Source: Pocillopora verrucosa (Eukaryota; Cnidaria; Anthozoa; Scleractinia; Pocilloporidae). Taken from it: a stretch of DNA of 64,000 bases. A program made the position numbers and the translations under genes. Below, piece by piece: positions 1 through 9,179 of the stretch (position 1 is its first letter; every line of letters begins with the position of its first letter). A model generated the notes under the pieces. The model saw only the letters and a list, made by a program, of their open reading frames with translations. It did no database searches and was not told the origin of the DNA. Location: positions 370,862 through 434,861 of the forward strand of contig NC_089325.1 in NCBI RefSeq assembly GCF_036669915.1, in the 5' to 3' direction.

Positions 1-2059
1 TGTTAGCATCACTTTTCTCTTTGAAGTGCATGTTTGTTGCTTCTTAAAGCCGGAAGTGGGACAGACGCTTTCTTTACTTCTGGTGTGTCACGGTCCTCCA
101 GACGACGAATGACTCAATATTTCAGTAACCTTCTTCCTCCAAGATTTACAAAATTGAAAATAGAATGAACCATAGGCCGATCTTGATAATAAGCAATTCT
201 AAAGACTAATACAAGTAATGACTCATTTTATGCTCGCTTCGAAAAAAAAGAAAAAGAACTTAAAGTATGCTGACTATACCAGCAGTGCTACTCTTATAAA
301 AAGGGCGAAAATTATGCCCGTTTGTTCAAATTATGCCAAGCATTATGCTTGCATAATCTATATGGATCTAGATTTGAGGCAGAAGCATTAAAGCCCTAAT
401 GCCTTTTATGACGAAATTCGTTCACTTTGCTTCCCTGTTTAAGACAAGTAAGATGCGTAAATTATAGCATTTCTCCTAACCGACCTGGCTTGGTATATTC
501 TGGTAGGATATTCGAGGGGCTGGATTTTTTTTTCTTTTGGAAAGACTAGAACCACACTTGCGTACCACCTCTGCTCAAACTCTCTTGAACGAAGCTGCCT
601 TAATTAAAAGGCTAAATCAAAACATTTCATATTCTCAAACCATACCCTGTTTTGTGATACATACACGTTCAGACCACAAAGGCCCCACCCAAATTTAGAC
701 GAATTCGTTTCCATAAGGTTTGGAAACGTCGTTTCATGTGATCGAATTTCAATGCGATTTACATTCTCCATTGTCATAATTATAATCGTACTCAAACTTA
801 GAATGTTGTATGTTGTCGTTTCTGAGGCTGAAAATGCCTCAGCCTTTCGTATGCGCGTATAATACTGGAACGTCGTTTGAATTGTTTTACTGGTTATACT
901 ATACATGAAAAAAAATACGCGCTTCTGGTTGGATGAAAACAAGTGCATTTTTCATGTAACATGAGTGCAAAGTTATAACTCGAGTGCAAATTGCAAATAG
1001 CGCACGCATGCTGTCAAAATTTCGTCTATCTTGAATTTTTGTGATAGTTTTTTTCATGTAAATTGTTGAAAATCTCTTCCGCTTTTACATTTCAAGTAAC
1101 GATTTTTCTCTTCCTCTCCCCCCTTTGTATTCTCTTTGTATTCACGCGCGGTGCGCGTCATTCACAAATTAGCCAATCATGTCAAAGAACCCTAACCTTG
1201 ACATTGGAAAACTGACGTGGACATATTTTCGCGTACTGTTCGTTTGTTTTCGCGGGGTTTTAATTGGTCGTTTTTGAGCTTTCGTTCGTGTAAATTTGTT
1301 ACTCCTTTGTTTGGAATTTTAAGAAATTTCGGGGTTTATATTTCAGCCAAATTATGTGGTTCAGTTAACAAGTTTAATACATATTTTCTACGGAGTTTGG
1401 GCCCCAGCCTCTTTTTTCGTAAATAAATAATTTTACATAAATAATTAATGGCTGATTACATTATTTCTAGTTTAATTTGGTGTAAATAAGCACCTGTCAA
1501 GTTTTCAAATCTACAAACCGCTCCGGAATCGAGCAGTTTATTGTCTTTGAAAAATTTACTCGTGGTTTTTAACACCAAATTGCAGTCGAAATCATGTAAT
1601 TACCTCCTCTCAGCGAAGGAGTCACGAATCAATATTCAATTTCAGAATGATGAGACGCTGAAGTTTCTCCCACAGTTGGGGAGATCAAATGTTCCGTCTG
1701 CCTTCCAGGAGTAAATAATTCAGTTCGCTTTGTGCATGTCCATAATGAGCCGTTTCTGTGACAATTTACAGATCGGAAACGGTTATCTGTATTACCGTAA
1801 AAACAACTGAGAACTATATCTGAAAAAGTCATAATGAGATAGAAAAAGGTTGTAAATGATCGCGATATTGCCTCGACGTAATTTTGTTGAACTCTAGAAA
1901 ATTATTCCCAAATTTACAGACGGTTAAGCAACCAAATATGGTAATGAACGGTGGCGTAATCTAAGTTTGATAGAAACTAATTCAGCTGTTCACACCTCCT
2001 GGGTCATTTCGCTCAGAACTTCAAGGCTTTGAATTTGCACCAAGATCAAACGATTTGTC
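1..2059. other. Intergenic, no gene recognised
   Basis: Both strands carry only short AT-rich open frames with no recognisable domain. The last few hundred bases presumably hold the 5' leader of the GPCR at 2060, but no promoter element was assigned with confidence. Confidence 0.6.
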
Positions 2060-3040
2060 ATGAAAGCTCTGGAGGAATTTTGTGACGATATTTCTAAATA
2101 TTATCCCGAGAAGGATGAATTTTACAGCTGGTATGTATTGCTTTGTGTACTCAACGCGATGTTGGCTCTTTCAGCCACATTTGGGAACATTATCATCATC
2201 TGCGCGCTGACGAAGACTACTTGCGCTCTATGTACGTCAAAGATTCTTCTGCGTGGTTTGGCATTTACCGATCTTGGAGTTGGTTTAGTTGTGCAGCCGT
2301 TGTACATATCTGTGATCGCTGAGATACTCCTGAAAGATTCTGTTTCGTCTTACGATTCTGAGTGCAATACCAAAATTGCTTTCCTCGTCTTGGGAACGTT
2401 TCTAACCAGTGCCTCATTCTTCATTGTTTCAGCGATCAGTTTTGATCGCTTCCTCGCTATTGCACTTCATTTACGCTACAGAGAAATCGTGACAGAGAGG
2501 AAGGTAACCATCACTATTTCTGTCTTGTGGACGCTTAGTGCAGTTACCTCGGTTGGGTATTTGTTAATCGGAGATATGAACAGAGAAGTTGTTTCCTTTG
2601 CCTTCACGATCACCTTCTTTATAACAACCACTTTAGCTTTTGCCAAAATCCATCTCGCTGTTTGTCGTCATCGTTTGCAAATATCTGCGCAGGAGGGAAC
2701 CTTAGGCAAAAATTGCAAAGACTTGACTTTAAGAAAAAGAAAGTTTAAGTCTGTCATGAATATGTTCTACGTATATGCTGCATTTGCCACTTGTTTTCTG
2801 CCCTACACCTGCACCAAGCTGGCTATAGCCACAACAGGGCATAATGTCGTTTTGAAAGGGATCTTTCAGTTTTCAATGACGTTGGGGCTTCTTAACTCGT
2901 CTTTAAATCCCATAATATTTTCCTGGAGAATGGAGGAGATCCGAAGAAGCATGCTGGAGGTATTGAGGGGGGTGTTACCTTGTTTGAAGTTAGCTCGAGT
3001 TATTCAACTGCATCCCCAACAAGAGCTTGTCATGACGTAA
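2060..3040 (+). CDS. Rhodopsin-like (class A) GPCR, intronless, orphan
   Basis: This 326-aa single-exon gene encodes a seven-helix plasma-membrane receptor. Seen in the sequence: GN of TM1 at residues 42-43, an LAFTD motif in TM2 with Asp71, a Cys near 102 in the first extracellular loop, DRF (129-131) in place of DRY at the end of TM3, a Trp in TM4, FLPY in TM6 instead of the usual CWxP, and NPIIF (283-287) in TM7 in place of NPxxY. A short basic helix 8 with a Cys suitable for palmitoylation follows. The N-terminus is short, so a small-molecule ligand is more likely than a large-ectodomain mode; that is inference. Intronless class A receptors of this size are abundant in cnidarians and are often annotated as adenosine-, melanocortin- or amine-receptor-like. 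The ligand cannot be assigned. The first ATG is used. An AATAAA lies near 3549. Confidence 0.88.
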   Translation: MKALEEFCDDISKYYPEKDEFYSWYVLLCVLNAMLALSATFGNIIIICALTKTTCALCTSKILLRGLAFTDLGVGLVVQPLYISVIAEILLKDSVSSYDSECNTKIAFLVLGTFLTSASFFIVSAISFDRFLAIALHLRYREIVTERKVTITISVLWTLSAVTSVGYLLIGDMNREVVSFAFTITFFITTTLAFAKIHLAVCRHRLQISAQEGTLGKNCKDLTLRKRKFKSVMNMFYVYAAFATCFLPYTCTKLAIATTGHNVVLKGIFQFSMTLGLLNSSLNPIIFSWRMEEIRRSMLEVLRGVLPCLKLARVIQLHPQQELVMT

Positions 3041-4260
3041 TGTGAAGACCCTTCTCTAAAATGGCAAACGACATAATATTACAAAAATGAAACAATTTCC
3101 ATCGTAAAAAGGTACATGGTTCAAATAATTCGAAATGAGAAAATTTGAACGCAGTGCAATTCTCATTGTCTCTTGCTCGTGTTTTTTTTTTTTTTTTTTT
3201 TGTGGAGCATCTGCTTCATGACGGCTCAGTCAAACAAAGCTTTTTTTTTTTACTCAAAATGAATTTTTTTTTCTGCTTTAAAGCAACATCTGGCTTGTAG
3301 AAGGTTTATGAATTAAAGATGCTAATTTAGAAGCTAATGAAAATATCCTGTGAACAGTAATTTGATAATACGTAAACAATATGCTCAATGCGGATGATCA
3401 AAACTTATCTAGCTACAAGATAAAGAAGATTAAAAAATGTTGAAGTACCTTTTCACCATTCACAGACGTCAATGAGGAGAGACGTGTATTAATTAAGTAT
3501 TCTTTTCTTGGCGACAGTCAGTTAGATATAGCTTATGAGTAGGGGTACAATAAAATTATTTGGTGACCAGTAGCTTTGTTTTCTATTTACCGTTTTCATA
3601 TCCAGCGATATTGACGAGAAAAGCTTAGCCAATGAAGGGTTTATGATATGACAAAAAATTACAACAAAGAACTGAAATACATTCAGATAATTCATTTTTG
3701 GTTTCGTTTATTTGTCTTTACCTTTGTGCAGTTTTATTGTATTTTGCTACCCTATCTCTGTACCACCGCGAAAAGAAGGGGAGTGCGAAATCGGTGCACG
3801 CCAGCTACAAGCAATTTGTTATCGTAAAGCAGGAAAACCCAGCCTATCTTGCCCGCAGAACACAAAATTTGTTTCATCTTGGGCGCTCACAAAATCAGCC
3901 ACGTAATGATATGACAGCTTCTTTTAAAAACAAGCGGCTGTGGATCTGTTTGAATGCGGTGAACGAAACGTATTTCCAAATGATTTCAACCCATTTCCGA
4001 GGAAAGTCAGATTCCTTTTCTCTGGCTTGATTTAAAGAGATGATTATCCCCTATATCCAATGTTACATATAAACTGTTTTACCGAAAAATTGTGATATTT
4101 CAATGAGGAATTGCATTTAATAGTAGTAGTTAAATACCTGTATTGTGCTCGGAGCTGGAGAGCGCGCAGAGGGAACATAAAGAGATGGTAGACTTTGAAG
4201 GCTCAGAAACTTACTACATACGAACCAAAATCTTGAGTCATTTGACATATGAACGTTTAA

Positions 4261-4288
4261 CTTCTTCTTCTTCTTCTTCTTCTTCTTC
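4261..4288 (+). repeat. (CTT/TTC)9 microsatellite
   Basis: Nine uninterrupted TTC triplets (GAA on the minus strand) lie 94 bp upstream of the G-rich tract at 4382. Confidence 0.95.
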
Positions 4289-4381
4289 GACCGTCCACTC
4301 TCCTGTTCCGAGGAGCACTTGTTTAAGAGGATTGTACAATCGAATGATCAAATACAAGAACCATCCAGTGGGTTGGCAAGA

Positions 4382-4422
4382 GGGGGGGGGGGGTTTGGGG
4401 GGGAATTGGGGGGATTGGGGGG
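4382..4422 (+). repeat. G-quadruplex-type G-rich tract
   Basis: Four G-runs of 12, 7, 6 and 6 bases are separated by loops of 3, 4 and 3 bases. This is a textbook intramolecular G4 pattern on the plus strand. Confidence 0.85.
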
Positions 4423-6136
4423 ACGAGAACAAAGAGGTGGGAGGTGGGGTGTGATGCGATGAAATTTTGGTACTAAAGCTTAGAAAGACATGAGGAAAAT
4501 AAGAGGATCGCGGTTTCGAAAATAATCTTTTACAGTTCTCCTTCTTTGGTAGTGCCTCTGGTCTGTACTATTGCGTCGTACACCGCTTTATCTCTATCAG
4601 GTGTTACGGTATAATCTAACTGACAAAAAAACACTACAATCCTACAAACTTAACCACTTTATTAAAAAGCGAGTAATGTTCTTAACAAGGAGCGACACCT
4701 AAAAGCAGTACAATACTTATCGTTAATAAACTTAATTAGGCCCACCACAGTCTATATCCTAGCTCATCACCACTGACACAATCTCACTTCTGTCTCCAAA
4801 GCTCCTTGAAATGAGCAATCTTCCGCAGTAAATCTCTCTCGGTATAGCTAACAAAACAGTCGTCGTTCCGACAACAACAACTACTTCTTAACGCATATTC
4901 ACAAAGTATTCTGGAACCTTCCAGAAGCTTACAAAAGAACTATTTTAGTGATATTATTTAATAACTGCGTGACTTGATGAAATGTTCTAGAAAGTTCTAT
5001 GGTACGCGTGTCAGCATGAATAAGCAGTCTAGAGATTTCTAGAAGCTTGTATTTACAACAATTACTCATAACACTGGCAGCTGATCAAAACTGAGCAAGG
5101 CAAGATTGCAATGATGTCTTCCCAGAATTCGGATTCTAACATCTTGCATTTAATTATTTTATAAAAGCCGGAGCTCCCGTAACTGATCACAACTCTCCAT
5201 TAATTCATCTACGATATAACAGTTGCTTAGTATAATCTTCTGAGATGCGTATCGCATTTGTTTCTACCCCAATTTCTGTGTATGAAAGTTGAAACACCAG
5301 GAATTGTTATGTTATCAGTTATGTGAATTAAAGCGCGAATAAATCGAAATTCAACTATCAAATATTATTTTCTATTTGAAAAAGAAAAAAACCTTTTTTG
5401 AAGATTAAGCAGCATAATTTGCGAAATTCTAAATCGACACACTGAAGCCATATAGATTCTGATTCGTCATTCTCCGTTCTAGCTGCTGTACATTATTTTC
5501 ACAAATATTTCTATCAAGAAAATACTCCCTTGCGAAGAAAACTGTTTATTCCATCACATGTCAGCTAAAATACATTGATATTGTAAATGCAGGTTATATG
5601 CTCATCGCATTAAGAAGACAAATCTTCTTGTAATTTTCCTTAATGATTTCAATTTGCAACCTTTATTGTTATTTATTTGGTTTTCCGTTGAGCTGTTTTT
5701 AGTTACGTTTGTTTTAGTGGAAAATTGTCCATTTATCAAAATAAAAATGTCCTTGTGCGTGTAAATAGTTATTGGCAATAAAACTTGGGAAATTCCTTGG
5801 TAAAGTTTTCTGAGTTTTGAAATTCTCCTTCAATTCAGAAGAACCCCCTTCAGCCAGATAAGTTTAAACTCCAGCTGTACAGTTAGATAGAGAAAACTTG
5901 ACGTTGCATTGAGAGGCGCAAAAAGCCTGGTAGGGAAAAAAGCCAAGCGTCAAAGCACTTTGTCTTGTGGTTGTCATCTTTAAATCCAAACTCCCTCAGG
6001 AGCGATTTCTTCCCGGAATCCCCATTAAACGGCTCGCGCTCGTGGTTCAAGTTAAAAGTTTTTCTTCCGAACCTCCACTGCTCACCTTACCCAGGTAATT
6101 CGAGTGAAGATGAAATCTTGTGCAAGATAGCTGTGC

Positions 6137-7438
6137 TCAGTCAAAAAAGAGTCTTCTGTGCCCATCTCGTGACACTGTCTGGTGTAACTTCCTGAGTCTC
6201 TCAAAATCGCTCAAACTCCTACTCGAGTTGTGTATCTCAGACTCGCTCGGGCTCCTTCTCCAATTGGGTACGGGGGCCTGGCGAGGTGGCTGACTTGGCG
6301 ACCTCCAATTTTCAGAACGAATTTCTCGAATTGGTTGACTTGGAACACTCCAATGAAAAGAACCGATTTGTTCAGTTTGAACAGTATGTAGAAGCTCTCT
6401 ATTCTCCATAAAACCAAACTCTGAAAGGCGTTTCTCTTGGGTAGTCATATGAAATCCCTTGAAGATTGTCTCGACTGACTTCCTTAATTGAACAACCTCA
6501 ATGTTTGTACTTGTTAATAAGAGTTTTTCAACTTGTCGCAGAGATGATTCCATATATTTTACATAACTGGTATTACCATCAATTTCTTCTTCAAACCTTC
6601 TGACTGATTTTCTTATCTGTTCTTCTGCGTTTTTTAACATTTCTGTCTTTTTTAATTCTACAAGTTTTATCAAATTGTTTTCTAACTCTTCTATTTCCCA
6701 AGCTACAGTTGTTCCTTTTCGTACCAGTTTATGGCAATGTGCCTCAAGTTTCTTGACAGTGTTTCGCTTTGCTCTCAAATCGCATTTTTGCTGTTCAATC
6801 AGGGCTTCAATATCGATCCTCTGTCTTTCGGCCTCATCGTCTATGTGCTCAAAAGCGTGGCCATAGTGGTTTACAGTCACGCAAGTTTGACAAACAGCCG
6901 TGTGGCAGTTCTTGCAGTAGTATTTTAGTTCGTCGTTCTTGTGTCGTGGTTCGGGACAAAACACAGGCCGTTTTAACACATCCTCGTAGTCCTTGTCTCG
7001 AAACTCTTTCAGCGCCATGACACGGTGATCCCTATTCCTTCGCATGATGTTGTGTGCAGTTTCGCACCTGACGCAGTAAAACAAACAACACTGAAAACAA
7101 TAAGAACTTTCGGAACATTTCTGCTCGCAATTTCCACACGTTACACGGCTGTTCTTGCACTCTTTTATGGCTAATACATCAATCAAGCCGTTTAGATAAA
7201 AACTCGTCGGCAGATCTCTCAGATCGCCACTTCTGGGCACTTCGCTAACTTTTAGGCACTTCGGACATTTGATCGTGTCTCGGCCATATCTGCCATGGCT
7301 TGTTCTGTGCCATTGTTGTAAGCAGCTTAGGCAGAAACTGTGTAAACACAAAAGCTGTTTTGGATCGGTGAAGATGTTCGTGCAAACTGAGCAAGACACC
7401 TCCTCACGAAGGTTAGAAAGTAGAGTTTTGAATTCCAT
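6137..7438 (-). CDS. TRIM-family RING/B-box/coiled-coil protein, intronless
   Basis: A single-exon gene of 433 aa, a probable RING-type E3 ubiquitin ligase of the TRIM superfamily. The order is a C3HC4 RING at about 16-62 (Cys16, Cys19, Cys31, His33, Cys36, Cys39, closing with CPKC), a first B-box at about 100-145 (CGNC start), a second B-box at about 157-200 (FCPEP start, CKNC, CQTC, closing HYGH), then a charged coiled coil at about 205-315. The C-terminal 110 residues are Ser/Arg-rich and carry no recognisable NHL, filamin or B30.2 domain, so substrate choice is unknown. RING-BB-BB-CC proteins resembling TRIM2/3/45/56 are expanded and often intronless in corals. It is divergent from malate synthase: a duplicated shared upstream region separates them. 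AATAAA on the minus strand near 5660-5680 could be its poly(A) signal. Confidence 0.9.
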   Translation of the reverse strand: MEFKTLLSNLREEVSCSVCTNIFTDPKQLLCLHSFCLSCLQQWHRTSHGRYGRDTIKCPKCLKVSEVPRSGDLRDLPTSFYLNGLIDVLAIKECKNSRVTCGNCEQKCSESSYCFQCCLFYCVRCETAHNIMRRNRDHRVMALKEFRDKDYEDVLKRPVFCPEPRHKNDELKYYCKNCHTAVCQTCVTVNHYGHAFEHIDDEAERQRIDIEALIEQQKCDLRAKRNTVKKLEAHCHKLVRKGTTVAWEIEELENNLIKLVELKKTEMLKNAEEQIRKSVRRFEEEIDGNTSYVKYMESSLRQVEKLLLTSTNIEVVQLRKSVETIFKGFHMTTQEKRLSEFGFMENRELLHTVQTEQIGSFHWSVPSQPIREIRSENWRSPSQPPRQAPVPNWRRSPSESEIHNSSRSLSDFERLRKLHQTVSRDGHRRLFFD

Positions 7439-7505
7439 GTTGTTCTCTAAGGAGGGATGTTTGAGGCGATGGCTGTTTCAAAAATGCTCATTGAGATTTC
7501 TTCTG

Positions 7506-7965
7506 TGTTTTCTTAGAAAACCCATTGCGTGTAAACTGGGTCCTAAATTGCCTGACTATTTTTGCCTAGCTTATTCATCAATTTAAATGCAGTTTTTATG
7601 CACGGATGGTCTTTAGAAACGAATGAACTTTTATAAACTCCCAAGTTAAAAAATCGAGATGTTCCGAGAGAAAGTTTGAGTAAACAAGGCCATTGCATTT
7701 TGTGCTACAGCTTGAAATGTCTTCAAAGATGCTTATGTTCCTTGGTTTCTAGGAAAACCAACGGCGCATGAATTGGAAATTAAAATATCTTAGCACCGCT
7801 TGACCTTTATCGCTGATACGATTATTCTTTGCAGTGGTATTTCCACGGCTGGCTTAAAAAAATGAAGAATTTCTTGTTAGCGTTTGTTGAAAAAATAATT
7901 GTAAGAGCAAGTGTTGATAGAAAAGCGACTTTTGGCAAACTCAGGCCAACTTTAGCCAAGTTTAT
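7506..7965. repeat. Duplication unit 1: TRIM upstream region to decayed malate-synthase exon 1 copy
   Basis: This segment aligns by eye with 8787-9230. Each unit has two copies of a ~60-bp motif containing AAAACCCA, GTAAACTGGG and GCCTGACT (7511-7570 and a weaker one 7746-7800 here; 8795-8865 and 9018-9075 in unit 2). A GCAGTGGT...TCCACG block then leads to the exon 1-like stretch. The unit lies directly upstream of the intact TRIM gene. Confidence 0.6.
7838..7965 (+). pseudogene. Decayed copy of malate synthase 5' flank and first exon
   Basis: This aligns with 9098-9228, which includes the real start of malate synthase at 9180. AAGCGACTT, GGCCA/AGCCA and AGCCAAG are shared in order. The position of the start codon reads TTG instead of ATG, and small indels break the frame, so it cannot encode the N-terminus. 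It is a relic of a local duplication. Confidence 0.55.
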
Positions 7966-8642
7966 TTAATGGAGACAAAATGCCCTCAACCTCTCATGGA
8001 CGGTTTACCACAGACATATGTGGTCATATTGTGAAAAAAATGCCTGCATGATTAATTGCAATCAGAAGACACATTTTATCTGATAAGAGAAGTTGACAAA
8101 AATATTGTTACCTTACAGTCGATTTGGATACAGAGTGTAGAATGAAATTTTTTTATTATATTCCTTGACATGTTTCTATAATACAAGGTCTGACATCAAT
8201 GAGTATCGGTAGATATCTGTGTGGTGAGGACACCCGCAGTTTATGGTTAAACGGACCATATCAAGTGACACGATTAGCATAAGTAACTGAATTAGGAGAG
8301 ATGGATAATCATACGTGGTTTATTGCAGCTTTAAAAGTTCATCTTTACAGAGGTAAATTAGATAAAACTTAATAAAGGTTTTCGAAAACAAGACTAATTT
8401 AAGTGAGATCCATGAAAAACTCCTAACAAAATTTAAAAAGGATATATTCTTGAGTCTGTTCATCTTGCAATTGAGAATGTGACGCCTGAGTTCATTTCTC
8501 AGAATTGAGGAAAACTATATTTGCTTGCTTGGCTTTGGCCAAAATATTTATCATTTATGAACAGGATTATAACTAATGTCCTACAGCATTTTATCCTTTA
8601 GAGCCTGTCTCCGATCAAACTGTGTCTCTAAACTCGTTGGCG

Positions 8643-8742
8643 CTAATATTTCAGCTCCTCGTTCTTGAGCCATAACTCAGGACAAAACACAGAACAGGAA
8701 ACCTCCTCTCGAAAATGATGCAGCAACAATTGAGATTCCATT
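8643..8742 (-). pseudogene. TRIM gene remnant with internal deletion
   Basis: The frame starting at ATG 8742 reads REEVSCSV, identical to the RING start of the TRIM at 6137-7438. It then jumps directly to FCPEL...KNEELKY, matching the second B-box (FCPEP...KNDELKY). About 145 residues (the rest of RING, B-box 1) are missing, and homology stops soon after. With only about 30 codons left it is a broken duplicate. It sits upstream of malate synthase as the full TRIM sits upstream of the exon-1 relic at 7.9 kb. Confidence 0.8.
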
Positions 8743-8786
8743 TCGTTTTCTTTTGAAATATACTTGGAAAATGATAGTTGTTTTCT

Positions 8787-9179
8787 GTTTTCTTTCAAAA
8801 ACCACTGCGCGTAAACTGGGCTCCACAAATTTGGGGAGGCCTGAGGGAGGCCTGACTATTTTCGACCTTGCGTAAGCCGCTTACTGAGGCTTTCAGCAGT
8901 TTAGACACGAATGGTAAATAATGAGGAAAATTTTTTCGTAAGTCCTAGATAAAAATAACATACTGACGGGAAACTGAAGCAAAAAGCAAAATTTCCGTTA
9001 GATGCACTTTTTTTTTTCTGGGAAAACCCACCGTGTGTAAACTGGGAACTATATATCTTGGAACGCCTGACTGTTTTCGCCCCCACGTGTATATTTTGCA
9101 GTGGTTTATCCACGCCAGGCGTAAAGAAACAGAGAATTTCTCGAGAGTCTTTGTAATAAAAATGTTTTAAACGCAAATA
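8787..9179. repeat. Duplication unit 2: malate synthase upstream region
   Basis: This is the counterpart of 7506-7900 and holds two copies of the AAAACC...GTAAACTGGG...GCCTGACT motif. It forms the immediate 5' flank, and probably the promoter/leader, of malate synthase at 9180. The order TRIM relic / motif / motif / malate synthase exon 1 mirrors unit 1. Confidence 0.6.

Larger units (their letters stand above)
3041..6136. other. Intergenic, low-complexity tracts, no gene recognised
   Basis: The stretch contains the 3' flank of the GPCR, poly-T runs near 3182-3200 and 3241-3250, a CTT microsatellite and a G-rich tract (listed separately), and the 3' flank of the minus-strand TRIM gene. The longest open frame (3698-4030) starts at TTG and has no family signature, so it is not called. 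Confidence 0.6.

Noticed and set aside
3698..4030. 110-codon open frame with hydrophobic start
   Set aside because: Its first codon is TTG, it overlaps another chance frame, and it has no domain or splice context.
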